From Streptomonospora alba (lineage in GTDB: Bacteria; Actinomycetota; Actinomycetes; Streptosporangiales; Streptosporangiaceae), in the NCBI RefSeq assembly GCF_000826685.1, contig NZ_JROO01000005.1:83692-147691 (forward strand): a DNA stretch of 64,000 bases, given 5' to 3'. The stretch's first letter is position 1, and each line of letters opens with the position of its first letter. Under the pieces are notes generated by a model. It saw only the letters and a list, made by a program, of their open reading frames with translations, had not been told where the DNA came from and did no database searches. Shown here one piece after another: positions 1-8,452 of the stretch. Made by a program: the position numbers and the translations under genes.

Positions 1-319
1 TCCAGACGGTGACCTGCCCGCCCGGGCGCACCGGCCCCAGGTGGGCGCGGGGCCAGCCGTCGTCGGCGATGATGCGGATCTCGGCGCGCCGGCCGGCGGA
101 GGCCGGTTCCAGGCGGACGTTGCTGACGCTGGAGTTCCACACGTCCACGGCCTCGGAGACGGCGGAGGTGTACTCCGCGGCCTGGCCGGCGTCGTAGTAC
201 AGGACGGTCTGGCGCAGCGGCTGGGACTGCTCCGCGGGTGCCGCGGCGGCCGGTGCGGCGCCCACCAGCGCCAGCGCGCTCAGGGCGATCAGAAGGGGTG
301 TGAGGACACGTCTCAGCAT
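1..319 (-). CDS. Snapalysin-family secreted zinc metalloprotease, partial
   Basis: The gene starts at ATG 319 and runs off the left edge, so only the N-terminal ~106 residues are present. It opens with a signal peptide (MLRRVLTPLLIALSALALVG, then an Ala-rich cleavage region). The mature start has LYYDAG, the segment VWNSSVSNVRLEP and then IRIIADDGWP. These are hallmarks of snapalysin (peptidase M7), a small extracellular zinc endopeptidase of actinomycetes. The zinc-binding HExxH lies beyond the window, so catalytic competence cannot be judged. An AGGGAG ribosome site lies just upstream of the ATG. Export and proteolysis are inferred from the family. Confidence 0.85.
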   Translation of the reverse strand, partial: MLRRVLTPLLIALSALALVGAAPAAAAPAEQSQPLRQTVLYYDAGQAAEYTSAVSEAVDVWNSSVSNVRLEPASAGRRAEIRIIADDGWPRAHLGPVRPGGQVTVW

Positions 320-1010
320 GCGGGGGCTCCCTGGGGGTGAGGGTGCTGATACCGGTCGTCGGTGACCCTGTGGGGTCGCCCTGATGCTACTTGTAGCCAC
401 GTATCGCCACAATGCGTGCAGAGCGCCCGAATTCGGCGCTGTGCACCGACCTGGAGATTCGGGGCGGGAAAGCTGTCGGGGACCCGCCCCCAGGGCGTCT
501 CCCCCTCGCCCGACGGCCGGCTCTACCGGGTCAGGCCCGACCGGGATGGCGCGCCTGGCACCGCCGACCCGGGTGCCGGCGGGCCGCCGCGGCCGTGCTG
601 GACTCCCGCCGTGTCCCGCCCCCGGACCCTGCCGCACCGGGGCGTCGGAGCGTCATCCGATCCGCCCCACCGCTTGCCTCCTCCCCCTGCCGCGGGCGAG
701 CCCGCGGCAGCCCCGTCCCGCGGGCGGTCGCGAGGACGTGCATGCGCCGACCGGGCGATCGCAGGGGGCGGGCTCGGCTACGCGCTCTCACCGTGAAAAA
801 GCTGAGGGATGGCGGCCGGGAACCTGTGCCCTGGGGGCGGTCGCCGGTGGGGCGCCCACCCTGGCCGGCTCGGGCGACCCGACGGCGCCCACCGGTCCAT
901 CGCCTATCGGGCGGTCAGGGAGGTGATGTCTCGCCCGGGCGGCGGTTCGGGCGGCTCGTGTCCGCACGGCCCGCGACGGATCGGGGCCCGGTTCGGCGCC
1001 GCGCCTCCTG
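320..1010. other. Intergenic stretch without a supported gene
   Basis: About 690 bases of GC-rich DNA between the snapalysin start and the DUF2231 gene end. Open frames occur on both strands, but none has a plausible ribosome site with a recognisable protein. The one strong structure is the hairpin at 687-710. The snapalysin promoter presumably lies near 330-450, where A/T content is slightly higher. Confidence 0.5.
687..710. terminator. Perfect 10-bp hairpin
   Basis: CTGCCGCGGG and CCCGCGGCAG pair perfectly around a CGAG loop. There is no U-run, as is common for actinomycete terminators. It could end the leftward DUF2231 transcript (the gene ends at 1011) before it enters the snapalysin region. 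Confidence 0.45.
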
Positions 1011-1463
1011 CTACGACGGATTGACGCCGAACATGCGCCTGTAGGAGAGCTCACCGCCGAGCCACCCCGAATAACCGAGGATCGCTGTGCTGAGCGCCGA
1101 AAGTATCAGCCCCGTCGGCAGCACCGCGCCTTCCGGATCGGGAACCCTCAGCAGAAACGAGACCAGGAGCAGAACCAGCACGACACCGTTGGCGGCTCCG
1201 TGCCGCAACGCCGCAGCGCTCTTGCGGATCTTCTGGATTCCGATGAAGTCCACGAAACCGGGCACGGCTGCCGCCAGGCCGCTGAAGAGGCCGCCGCCGA
1301 CCAGCCACAGTCCGGCCAGGGCCCAGGCCCGGGACCCTTCGGCCAAATACCCGATGTCCGCGGCCAACGCGGCGATGACCAGGCCGATCGGCAGCGCGAT
1401 CAGCATCGGATGAATGGGGTGCCCCTTGATCGCCGCACGGCTGGGCGTCGGCTCGTGACTCAT
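1011..1463 (-). CDS. DUF2231 membrane protein
   Basis: A 150-residue integral membrane protein with four predicted helices. The N-terminal HPIHPMLIALPIGL segment is the hallmark of DUF2231 (predicted membrane proteins, some of them haem-associated redox proteins). A second helix and loop contain VPGFVDFIGI. The start at ATG 1463 is backed by a GGAGGAGGGA ribosome site. It stands alone downstream of the DUF4386 gene, about 50 bases away, and may share its transcript. The family is known but its biochemical role is not. Confidence 0.85.
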   Translation of the reverse strand: MSHEPTPSRAAIKGHPIHPMLIALPIGLVIAALAADIGYLAEGSRAWALAGLWLVGGGLFSGLAAAVPGFVDFIGIQKIRKSAAALRHGAANGVVLVLLLVSFLLRVPDPEGAVLPTGLILSALSTAILGYSGWLGGELSYRRMFGVNPS

Positions 1464-1512
1464 TGATCCCTCCTCCCGTGCAGAAGCGCCCCTACCCGCG
1501 AAGCCGAAAGCG

Positions 1513-2262
1513 CTAACCGGACACGGAGCGACTGCGGCGCGGCCGTCGAGCGGCGGGCGCGGCGCCCGGGGTCCGCGCTTCGGGGTCGGGCACCCGCACG
1601 GCCTTGACGAGCAACCACGCGATGAACGCGAGTTCCGCGACCGCCGCGGGGGTCATGGCGAACGGTGAGACCGCCGCGCCGAAGCCGGGGGCGAGGAGGC
1701 GCGCGAACACGTCCGTGAGGTGGCCGAGGCATCCGATGACCAGCAGGACTCCCAGCACCTTGGGGAAGTGGCCCGACTTGACGACCAGGTAGCCCAGCGG
1801 CAGCAGCCACAGGCCGAAGTACGTCTGGGCGATGAGGTACCCGTCGTGGTACATGTCGGCGAACAGCATGGCCAGTCCGTCGGAACCGGCCGGCCCGAGT
1901 GCGCCGGCGGGGCCCCGGCCTGTGGCGGCTATCAGGCCGGCGCTCTGGTTGAGCAGGTTCAGGCTCTGGATCGCGACGCTGACCGCGACGAAGGTGAGCA
2001 TCGCGAGGGCCGCCGCCCTGCTGACGTGCTTGAGCAGCCGGTACAGGACCATGGCCGTCAGCAGGAAGCACACGGCGCCCACCAACTCGCTGACGAAGCC
2101 GATGCGGAACAGGGCGGCCGAGGCCCGGATGTTGGCGGCCGTGGTCTCCGCGTCCCCCGGCTCGACGATGCGGGTGTTCACCACTCCGGCGAACACGGTG
2201 AACACGGCGACGAGCAGGTACAGCGAGCCCGCGAGCCTCGCGAGCGTCTTCGGTGCGGTCAT
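1513..2262 (-). CDS. DUF4386 family membrane protein
   Basis: A 249-residue protein with about six hydrophobic segments. The opening LARLAGSLYLLVAV and the central region with LNLLNQSAGL and FGLWLLPLGYLVVKSG match DUF4386, a family of uncharacterised membrane proteins. The tail is Arg/Pro rich and cytoplasmic-looking. The start is ATG 2262, preceded by a GGAGG-like site. It lies about 70 bases downstream of the NAD-binding protein gene on the same strand, so the two are probably co-transcribed and under the TetR-type operator at 3106-3138. Confidence 0.8.
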   Translation of the reverse strand: MTAPKTLARLAGSLYLLVAVFTVFAGVVNTRIVEPGDAETTAANIRASAALFRIGFVSELVGAVCFLLTAMVLYRLLKHVSRAAALAMLTFVAVSVAIQSLNLLNQSAGLIAATGRGPAGALGPAGSDGLAMLFADMYHDGYLIAQTYFGLWLLPLGYLVVKSGHFPKVLGVLLVIGCLGHLTDVFARLLAPGFGAAVSPFAMTPAAVAELAFIAWLLVKAVRVPDPEARTPGAAPAARRPRRSRSVSG

Positions 2263-2333
2263 GGCGGAACCTCCCCGGTCTGCTGAGGGCCCGACGGGAT
2301 GCCGAGCCGACCGCTCGGTTCCGGACCGGGCGC

Positions 2334-3080
2334 TCACGCCGGGCCGTCGGCGTCGGTGCGGGCATAGGCGAGGGCGGACGGGGTCAGCCGTCCGACGATG
2401 GCCGGGGCCTCGCGGACGAGTGCGTCGTCCTCCACCGCCTCGACCATGAACCGGGCGTAGTCCACGCGGCGGGTCAGGCTGCTCTCCAGCACGGGGTCCC
2501 CCACGTGCCTGCTCCACACCGGAAGGCCCTGGCCGTCCCCCTCCTCCAGGTCGCTGCCGCGCACGACCGTCCACCTGGTGGCGCTGGCGAAGACCCGCCG
2601 GCACGCCTCCACCTGGTCGTCGACGTCCACGACCCGGGCGAGCTTCGCCAACCGCCCGAGCACGGCCGCGTAGGCCGTGAACCTGCGGCTGTAGACGTCC
2701 TCGCCGTCGCGGGTGATGTGCCAGCCGCAGGAGAACACCAACCGGGCACCCGGACGCGCGTGGTCGAGCACGGCCTGGGCGGTGCCGGAGGCGTAATGGT
2801 GCACCCCCCACGGCACCAGCACCGTGAGCACGGCGTCGCATCCGTGCACCGCCCGCGCGACGACGGCGTCGGAATCGGTCGCCCCTGGGACGACCGTGAT
2901 CCGCCCTTCGAACGCGGCGAGCTTGTGCACGCTCTGCTCGCGGCACACCCCCACGACCTCGTACCCGCGGTCCAACGCGTGCTGCACCATGTAGCGCCCG
3001 AGCTTGCCGGACGCGCCGACGATGCACATCCGCTTGCCTGCTCCCGGCCTCTCGGCCCCGTCCGCACCGGTCGGTTCCAT
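2334..3080 (-). CDS. NmrA/SDR-like NAD(P)-binding protein
   Basis: A 248-residue atypical short-chain dehydrogenase of the NmrA/SDR5 type. The Rossmann glycine motif IVGASGKLGRYM lies near the N-terminus (about residues 19-30). A beta-alpha pattern follows, with DAVLTVLVPWGVHHY and a late VDYARFMVEAVED segment typical of these NAD(P)H-binding proteins. No classical YxxxK pair is evident, so it may sense or bind cofactor rather than catalyse. ATG 3080 follows a GAGGAGAG ribosome site; an upstream ATG at 3146 would run over the operator and was rejected. It is divergent from the TetR gene and is the probable target of that regulator. Confidence 0.75.
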   Translation of the reverse strand: MEPTGADGAERPGAGKRMCIVGASGKLGRYMVQHALDRGYEVVGVCREQSVHKLAAFEGRITVVPGATDSDAVVARAVHGCDAVLTVLVPWGVHHYASGTAQAVLDHARPGARLVFSCGWHITRDGEDVYSRRFTAYAAVLGRLAKLARVVDVDDQVEACRRVFASATRWTVVRGSDLEEGDGQGLPVWSRHVGDPVLESSLTRRVDYARFMVEAVEDDALVREAPAIVGRLTPSALAYARTDADGPA

Positions 3081-3105
3081 CACTCTCTCCTCGGATCGCG
3101 CCTCT

Positions 3106-3138
3106 CTTACGCCGTAAGGTACAGCCTTGCGGTGTAAG
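3106..3138. promoter_or_regulatory. Paired TetR-type operators
   Basis: Two 13-bp inverted repeats, CTTAC-gcc-GTAAG (3106-3118) and CTTGC-ggt-GTAAG (3126-3138), lie 20 bp apart centre to centre. They sit between the divergent NmrA-like gene and the TetR gene, a classical autoregulatory layout. Confidence 0.65.
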
Positions 3139-3181
3139 GTTGTCAAGCAGCGTCGTCGATCCGGATAGGAGAAGAAGCCTG

Positions 3182-3856
3182 GTGACCACGGAGCCGACCG
3201 AAACGACGCGCCGCAATCCGCTCAGCAGGGAGAAGGTGCTTCAGGCGGCCGTCGCGCTGGCGGACGAGTCAGGCACGGGTGTGCCGAGCATGCGCACGCT
3301 GGCCAAGCGGCTCGGCGTCGAGGCCATGTCGCTGTACCACCACTTCCGCAACAAGAGCGCGCTCCTGGACGGCATGGTCGACAGCGTCTTCGCCGAGGTC
3401 GAACTCCCGTCGAACGACGCCGACTGGCAGACCGCGATGCGCCGCCGGTCGGCCTCGATGCGCGACGCGCTGACCCGCCACCCGTGGGCGATCACCCTGA
3501 TGGACTCGCGGACCAGCCCGGGCCGTGCGACTCTGCGCCACCACAACGCGGTGATCGGCTGCCTGCGCTCGGGCGGCTTCTCGGTCGCCGGCACCGCACA
3601 CGCGCTCTCGGTACTGGACGGCTACATCTACGGCTTCACGCTCCAGCAGCTCAGCCTGCCCTTCGAGCCGCCCGCCGACCTCGAAGGCGTGGGGGGCGCC
3701 ATCCTGGAGAATCTGCCTCGCGACGAGTTCCCGCACCTCGCGGAGATGATCGCCGACCTGGCTCTACAGCCCGGTTACGCCTACACCGAAGAGTTCGACG
3801 TCGGACTCGACCTGGTCCTCGACGGACTGGAGCGCGAGCGCGACCGCTGGACGTGA
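3182..3856 (+). CDS. TetR/AcrR family regulator
   Basis: A 224-residue regulator. The helix-turn-helix is at about residues 14-60: REKVLQAAVALADESG, then MRTLAKRLGVEAMSLYHHF and NKSALLDGMVD. The C-terminal half resembles the TetR_C_1 ligand-binding domain. GTG 3182 is chosen because an AGGAG site (3167-3171) is well spaced; an in-frame ATG at 3140 lies in the operator region and lacks such a site. It likely represses its own gene and the divergent NmrA/DUF4386 unit through the repeats at 3106-3138. A strong hairpin follows at 3900. Confidence 0.85.
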   Translation: MTTEPTETTRRNPLSREKVLQAAVALADESGTGVPSMRTLAKRLGVEAMSLYHHFRNKSALLDGMVDSVFAEVELPSNDADWQTAMRRRSASMRDALTRHPWAITLMDSRTSPGRATLRHHNAVIGCLRSGGFSVAGTAHALSVLDGYIYGFTLQQLSLPFEPPADLEGVGGAILENLPRDEFPHLAEMIADLALQPGYAYTEEFDVGLDLVLDGLERERDRWT

Positions 3857-3899
3857 CCCGGCGAACGCCGAGAACGGCGGGGACAGCCGGTCGGCCGGT

Positions 3900-3924
3900 C
3901 GGCTGCCGGGCCACCCGGCAGCCG
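3900..3924 (+). terminator. Terminator hairpin after the TetR gene
   Basis: CGGCTGCCGGG pairs perfectly with CCCGGCAGCCG across a 3-base loop, 44 bases after the stop codon. Confidence 0.65.
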
Positions 3925-4032
3925 CCTCAGCCGCCCCCCGGGCCGCCCCGCCCAGCGAATCGACGTAGTGGGCGCCGAGGAAACCCGCCAACTGGAGCCG
4001 ACGCTCGCCCCTCGGGCCGTGTCTGTCTCTGC

Positions 4033-4052
4033 AAAGTACTTTGTGATACAAA
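4033..4052 (+). promoter_or_regulatory. A/T-rich operator/promoter of the 4091-6791 operon
   Basis: Two overlapping palindromes, AAAGTACTTT (4033-4042) and TTTGT-gat-ACAAA (4040-4052), form an A/T-rich island about 40 bases before the first gene. This kind of site fits the winged-helix regulator at 4769 and suggests operon autoregulation. The -10 element may lie within GATACAAAT. Confidence 0.55.
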
Positions 4053-4090
4053 TTGCTTGGCACTTCAGAACGACTTTGGGAGACGGCGTG

Positions 4091-4744
4091 ATGACAGCGG
4101 AGGACAACGGGCGCCCCACCGAGGACGCGCCGTTCGATCCGGCCGAGACGCGCGAGCTCATCGAGCGGCAGCGCGACGCGGCCGCGAATGAGCTGGCGCC
4201 CGACTGGCGGCTGCTCTTCGCCGTGTGGGGCCTGGCCCTACTCGTCGGATACGGCGGTCTCTACCTGCAGCGCACCGTGCTCTCGGGAGTGCCGCCCGCG
4301 GTCGCGGGAGTCGTGATGTTCCTGGCGCTGCTGGCGGCGCTCACCGTCACCACCCGCCACGACATCCGCCTCAACCGCGGCCTGCGCGGTCCCTCCGCGC
4401 TGGCCGGCGCGCGAATCGGGTGGGCTTACGTGGCCGGCTTCGCCCTCGTCGGTGTGCTCGCGTGGAGCCTGTACCGGGGCGGTGCCTCCGCCCCGCTCGT
4501 CTGGCTCGCCTTCGCCGGGCTTTCGCTGCTGGTCATCGGACTGGTCCACATGGTCTCGGCGGCCTGGGACCACGATCGACTGCGCTTCGGACTGGGCGCA
4601 TGGATCCTGGCCGCCGACGCACTGGCGCTCCTGGTCGGCATGCCGCACGCCTACCTCGTGCTCGCCCTCGGAGGAGGCGGCGGGTTCCTCGCCGCCGCGG
4701 CCGCGCTGAGCCTCCGCCGTCCCTCCCGCTCGCGGCGGGCCTAA
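4091..4744 (+). CDS. Polytopic membrane protein of a regulator/ABC operon
   Basis: A 217-residue protein. An acidic N-terminal cytoplasmic stretch (RELIERQRDAAANELAPDW) precedes about six transmembrane helices, starting with LLFAVWGLALLVGYGGLYL. No family can be named with confidence. Genes of this type often sit upstream of a small HTH regulator and an ABC pair, as here. ATG 4091 is preceded by a GGGAGA site and lies about 40 bases after the A/T-rich operator. It is the first gene of a four-gene operon (membrane protein, regulator, ATPase, permease). Confidence 0.65.
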   Translation: MTAEDNGRPTEDAPFDPAETRELIERQRDAAANELAPDWRLLFAVWGLALLVGYGGLYLQRTVLSGVPPAVAGVVMFLALLAALTVTTRHDIRLNRGLRGPSALAGARIGWAYVAGFALVGVLAWSLYRGGASAPLVWLAFAGLSLLVIGLVHMVSAAWDHDRLRFGLGAWILAADALALLVGMPHAYLVLALGGGGGFLAAAAALSLRRPSRSRRA

Positions 4745-4768
4745 GTCGAGACGGTCGGGTGAAAAGCA

Positions 4769-5116
4769 GTGAATCCTCTACCGGATCTCAATCCCGTCAT
4801 CCACGCACAAGGGCGTCTGCGAGTGATGGTCACCCTGCAGGCGCTGCCGCCCGGTGACCAGCTCTCCTTCTCCCGGCTGCGCGAGATCCTCGGCATGACC
4901 TCCGGAAACCTCTCGGTGCACATCCGCAAACTCGAAGAGGCCGAGTACGTGCACAGCGTCAAGACCTACGAACGCCGCAGCCCCATCACCTACTTCTCAC
5001 TGACCCCCCAGGGCCGCCACGCCCTGGAGGAGTACGTCCAAGCGCTACAGGCTCTCCTGGGCGCCAACGATCCCGATACAGACACCGCCGACACCCCTCC
5101 CGGAGGCGCCCGGTGA
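4769..5116 (+). CDS. Winged-helix transcriptional regulator
   Basis: A 115-residue protein with one winged-helix domain. RLRVMVTLQALPPGDQLSF leads to the recognition region LREILGMTSGNLSVHIRKLEEAEYV, then a wing with TYFSLTPQGRHALEEYV. This matches the small MarR/ArsR-like regulators found next to ABC exporters. It follows the membrane-protein gene by 24 bases and its stop overlaps the GTG of the ATPase gene (GTGA), so translation is probably coupled. The likely target is the palindromic site at 4033-4052. The inducer is unknown. Confidence 0.85.
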   Translation: MNPLPDLNPVIHAQGRLRVMVTLQALPPGDQLSFSRLREILGMTSGNLSVHIRKLEEAEYVHSVKTYERRSPITYFSLTPQGRHALEEYVQALQALLGANDPDTDTADTPPGGAR

Positions 5117-6051
5117 CCCCTCCCCTTGCCCGGCTGATGAACGTGTCCCGCCGTTACGGGACCGCGCTGGCGCTGGACCGCGTCAGCCTCGACATCGAAC
5201 CCGGAGCCGTTCTCGGGCTGCTCGGCCCCAACGGCGCCGGCAAGTCCACCCTGATCAACCTGGTGTGCGGACTGCGCCGCCCCAGCGAAGGGCATGTCGA
5301 ACTGCTCGGCGGCTCCCCGCAGGATCCCCGGCGCCGCCGGGGCCTGGGGATGACCCCGCAGCAGACCGGCCTGCCCGAGACCCTGCGGGTCCGGGAGGTG
5401 ATCGACTTCGTCTCACGCCACTACCCCGACCCGCTTCCGGCCGCCGACCTGCTGGAGCGATTCGGCCTCATCGGCCTGGAGAAGCGCCAGACCGGCAGCC
5501 TTTCCGGCGGGCAGCAGCGCCGCCTCGCCGTGGGTCTGGCCTTTCTGGGACAACCCGAACTCGTGGTGCTCGACGAGCCCACCACCGGACTGGACGTCTC
5601 GGCCCGCCGCGCCGTGTGGGAGGGCGTCCGCTCCTACATCGGCAGCGGCGGCACGATCCTGCTGACCAGCCACTACATGGAGGAGATGGAGGCGCTCTCC
5701 GAGCGCATCGTGGTGCTCAAGCGCGGGCGGGTGGTCGCCGACGGCACCCCGCAGGAGGTCACCGAGGCCGCCTCCCGCCAGTCCGTCAGCTTCCGCGCCG
5801 AGGAGGTGCCCGAGCTGGAGGGCGTCGTGGCCCGTGAGTACCGGGGCGACCGCCGAATCCTCTACACCGACGACACCGACGCGCTCGTACGCGACCTCGT
5901 GCGCAGCGGGGCCGCGTTCAGCGGACTGGACATCCACCGCCCCAGCCTGGAAGAGGCGTTCCTGGAGATCGAGGCCGAATCCACCCCGGCCGACGAGGCG
6001 CCCGGCGCCCCGGCCGAGTCCGCCGCCGACCCCGCGGAGGCTTCCCGATGA
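5113..6051 (+). CDS. ABC transporter ATP-binding protein
   Basis: A 312-residue ATPase subunit. Walker A is GLLGPNGAGKST, the signature is LSGGQQRR, and Walker B is LVVLDEPTTGLD, followed by the switch His in LLTSHYMEE. The C-terminal extension is acidic and Ala/Pro rich. It starts at GTG 5113, overlapping the regulator stop, and its own stop overlaps the permease ATG (ATGA). With the permease at 6048 it forms a two-component ABC-2 exporter. Substrate unknown; drug or lipid efflux is typical of such regulator-linked pairs. Confidence 0.9.
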   Translation: MTPPLARLMNVSRRYGTALALDRVSLDIEPGAVLGLLGPNGAGKSTLINLVCGLRRPSEGHVELLGGSPQDPRRRRGLGMTPQQTGLPETLRVREVIDFVSRHYPDPLPAADLLERFGLIGLEKRQTGSLSGGQQRRLAVGLAFLGQPELVVLDEPTTGLDVSARRAVWEGVRSYIGSGGTILLTSHYMEEMEALSERIVVLKRGRVVADGTPQEVTEAASRQSVSFRAEEVPELEGVVAREYRGDRRILYTDDTDALVRDLVRSGAAFSGLDIHRPSLEEAFLEIEAESTPADEAPGAPAESAADPAEASR

Positions 6052-6791
6052 CACTCGCCGTGCAGCACGCCCGCCTGCTCTTCCTGGAGACCGCCCGCGT
6101 CCCCATCGCCCTGGGCTTCAACGTCGCCTTCCCGACCGTGCTGATGCTGTTCTTCGTCGTTCCCAACGGGGCGATCGCCGACGACCCGCGGGCGGCCACC
6201 CTGGCGACGGCGCAGATCACCGTCTTCGCCGTGATGAACGCCTGCCTGCTGAACTTCGGTGTCGGCGTGGCCGAGGAGCGCGCCCGCGCCTGGGACCCCT
6301 ACCTGCGCACGCTGCCGGCCGGTCCGGCGCCGCGCATGGCAGGGCGGCTGCTCAACGGATTCGCCTACATCCTGCTGGCCGTCATCCCCGTCGCGGTGCT
6401 GGCTCCGCTGCTGACCGAGGCACAGCTCCCGCCCTCCGCGGCGGCCCTGGCTCTGCCGGTGATCATGCTCGCCTCGCTACCGTTCCTCTTCGGCGGGTTC
6501 GCGATCGGCTTCAGCATGTCGATCAAGGGCGCGCTGCCCGCGGCCCAGGCGATCATGTTCCCGATGGCCTTCGCGGGCGGGCTGTTCCTACCCCCCGATA
6601 CCTTCCCCGCCTGGTTGGACACCGCTTCGCATGCGCTGCCCACGCGGGCCGCCCGGGAACTGTCGGTGTGGGCGGTCAGCGACGCGTCCGTCTCGCCGGC
6701 GGCGCTGCCCGTGCTGGGCGGCTGGACCCTCGCCACCGCGGTGCTGGCGGTGTGGGCCTACCGACGCGACGAGGGCCGGCGTTTCCGCTGA
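6048..6791 (+). CDS. ABC-2 type transporter permease
   Basis: A 247-residue permease with six hydrophobic segments. An initial soluble stretch and FNVAFPTVLMLFFVV are followed by a conserved ABC-2 segment (FGVGVAEERARAWDPYLRTL) and the late motif MFPMAFAGGLFLPPDTFPAWL. The start overlaps the ATPase stop. It is the last gene of the operon, with a small hairpin just behind it. Confidence 0.88.
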   Translation: MTLAVQHARLLFLETARVPIALGFNVAFPTVLMLFFVVPNGAIADDPRAATLATAQITVFAVMNACLLNFGVGVAEERARAWDPYLRTLPAGPAPRMAGRLLNGFAYILLAVIPVAVLAPLLTEAQLPPSAAALALPVIMLASLPFLFGGFAIGFSMSIKGALPAAQAIMFPMAFAGGLFLPPDTFPAWLDTASHALPTRAARELSVWAVSDASVSPAALPVLGGWTLATAVLAVWAYRRDEGRRFR

Positions 6792-6792
6792 T

Positions 6793-6808
6793 CGGCGGGG
6801 GTCCGCCG
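6793..6808 (+). terminator. Small hairpin after the ABC operon
   Basis: CGGCGG and CCGCCG pair over a GGGT loop directly after the permease stop. It is only a 6-bp stem, so this is a weak call. Confidence 0.35.
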
Positions 6809-7370
6809 CCCGGGGCCGAGCGCATTCACCCGCACGGCGGATAACGGTTCCCTACACCCCTCGGACCACTTTCTCCACCATGATTGCATACACCCACGCG
6901 TGGGCCTATCGTAGGCCACCTGGATGATCACTCCACCACTCGCCAAGGGCAATCGAATCCAGTGCTTGAACGTTGAGCGAATACCGGGTCTCCCGACAAT
7001 GAACCGCCCGCCCCCAACGGGCTCGAGTAACAATTGAATTCAGAATCGGGCGGACCAGGCGCGCTGAATCGACCGGCGTGAGTGGTGACCCCTACCATTC
7101 CCACGCGGGAGGACCGCGACACCCTGGCGGTCTCCTCCTGTCCACCGCACCTACTGTCGCGTGTGGAGAGCGCAACACCGAAGCCCGCGTGCCCCCTACA
7201 TGGCCCCGGGCGGATATCGATCGAGCGAAAGGGTCCTACGTGGGCGCAACGCGGGTGAATGCAGAAACCACCGCTCCGACATCCGGTCCCGGCTGCCCGT
7301 GGCAACGAATCAGCCGTTTACTCTCCGAAGGCGGAGACGGCCCGCCCGCACAGGCGAATTGACACGCCGC
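6809..7370. other. Upstream region of the cluster regulator, with nested palindromes
   Basis: About 560 bases without a supported gene and clearly richer in A/T than its surroundings. At 6893-6904 there is a perfect 12-bp palindrome (CCCACGCGTGGG), overlapped by an inverted repeat at 6900-6919 (GGCCTA-tcg-TAGGCC core). These may be operators for the regulator gene at 7371 or for a promoter in this region. Short frames on both strands here have no recognisable product. Confidence 0.45.
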
Positions 7371-8018
7371 ATGCGCGATTCCGAATCCCCCATCACCCTG
7401 ACCATCGCCAACCATTATTCCCTGAGCCGCGCCGCTTGGCACGGGATGCTCGCAGCCCAGGCCGGGTTCGAGGTCGTCGCCGAGGTGAGCTGCCCGGTAA
7501 ACATCAACCGGACCGCGCGCGGCGCGAACCAGGACATCCTATTAACCGACCTCTGCTTCCAGGGCGTGCATCCGTTCGAGGAGATCTCCCGTGCGAGTGC
7601 ACACACCCGGGTCGTGGTGATCAGTCGTCATGAGGAGACCGATCTGGTCCGCGAGGCGGTGCGCTCCGGAGCGCACGCCTACCTGCCGCAGACCTCCAGC
7701 CTCGACGAACTGCTCGCCGCGCTGCGGGCGGTGGCGGACGGCGTCCCGTACATGCACCACAGTATCGGCGGCAAGCTCGCCGGCGGCAGTTGCGACCCCA
7801 CCACCGAGCGGGAACGCGCGGTGATCCGGCTTCTCGCCAGCGGGCACACCACCGAGGAGGCCGGTTCGATACTGCACGTCAGCACGCGCACGATCGAAGG
7901 AGACCGGGCCGCGCTCCGCGAGAAGCTGGGGCTGCAGACACGGGCCGAGCTGTTCTACTACGCCCGCGACCACGGCTACCTGCTGGGCTGCCCCGGCGAG
8001 CGGACCCCCGGCCCCTGA
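7371..8018 (+). CDS. Orphan LuxR/NarL-type response regulator with atypical receiver
   Basis: A 215-residue protein with a receiver-like domain (about 8-125) and a C-terminal LuxR helix-turn-helix (about 148-205: TTERERAVIRLLASGHTTEE, then STRTIEGDRAALREKLGL). The receiver keeps an Asp in LLTDLCFQG. The usual N-terminal acidic pair is replaced (TIANHYS), and the usual Lys is Gln in AYLPQTS, so phosphorylation-dependent switching is doubtful. No histidine kinase is adjacent. The ATG 7371 start follows poorly defined upstream sequence. It is convergent with the RiPP operon and is the best candidate for its pathway-specific regulator; that role is an inference from position. Confidence 0.82.
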   Translation: MRDSESPITLTIANHYSLSRAAWHGMLAAQAGFEVVAEVSCPVNINRTARGANQDILLTDLCFQGVHPFEEISRASAHTRVVVISRHEETDLVREAVRSGAHAYLPQTSSLDELLAALRAVADGVPYMHHSIGGKLAGGSCDPTTERERAVIRLLASGHTTEEAGSILHVSTRTIEGDRAALREKLGLQTRAELFYYARDHGYLLGCPGERTPGP

Positions 8019-8022
8019 CACT

Positions 8023-8085
8023 CGTCGATCTTGTAGCTACCGTCACACCAAGACGTTTTCACTCACGGTAGGTACAAGATCAACG
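8023..8085. repeat. 63-bp dispersed palindrome, copy 1
   Basis: Two 23-base arms (8023-8045 and 8063-8085; 20 of 23 pair) carry the shared core GATCTTGTAGCTACCG / CGGTAGGTACAAGATC. The central 17 bases have diverged from copies 2 and 3 (30378-30440, 56058-56120). It lies between the convergent regulator and RiPP operon ends. Confidence 0.85.
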
Positions 8086-8105
8086 GTGGCGGGGGCGCGG
8101 GGATC

Positions 8106-8144
8106 GCGGGCCTCCCGGGGCCGACGGGGATCCGGAAGGCCCGC
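8106..8144 (-). terminator. Terminator of the RiPP operon
   Basis: GCGGGCCTCCCGG and CCGGAAGGCCCGC form a 13-bp stem with one mismatch, 22 bases beyond the stop of the last precursor gene on the leftward strand. Confidence 0.6.
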
Positions 8145-8165
8145 TTCAGGTACTCGCGGGAGGTG

Positions 8166-8354
8166 CTAGGTGGAGCAGACCGAGCAGCACGAACACACCG
8201 CGCAGCACGAGCACGACTCGCACGAGCTGGAGCCCGACGAAGCTCCGGTCTCGGGCAGAGCGACCGCGTCGCGCACGGTGGCCACCTCGACCGAGTCGAA
8301 CGACAGGTCACCCAGGTCCAGGTCACCGAAGTCGACCGCGGGAGCCTTGTCCAT
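8166..8354 (-). CDS. Thiopeptide precursor 1 with C-terminal Thr
   Basis: A 62-residue precursor. The acidic leader (about residues 1-38) holds FGDLDLGDLSFDSVEVATVR and ends ALPETGA, the style of leader end seen in lactazole-type thiopeptides. The core follows: SSGSSSC, then E46-S47-C48-S49-C50-C51-A52-V53 and CSCCSVCST. It holds eight Cys and several Ser, so it can give many thiazoles and dehydroalanines. The final residue is Thr62, the residue daptide enzymes decarboxylate and aminate. A very strong ribosome site (GGAGGAGGTGA) precedes ATG 8354. It differs from its two paralogues at E46 and A52-V53. It is the last gene of the operon. Confidence 0.93.
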   Translation of the reverse strand: MDKAPAVDFGDLDLGDLSFDSVEVATVRDAVALPETGASSGSSSCESCSCCAVCSCCSVCST

Positions 8355-8452
8355 TCTTGTTCACCTCCTCCCGGGGGGACGGTGAAGTTTCGGGGCCGCG
8401 GCCCTCGAGGAGCCCGCAGGCGCTCAAGGGCCACGGCGTGCGTGGCGTCGGC

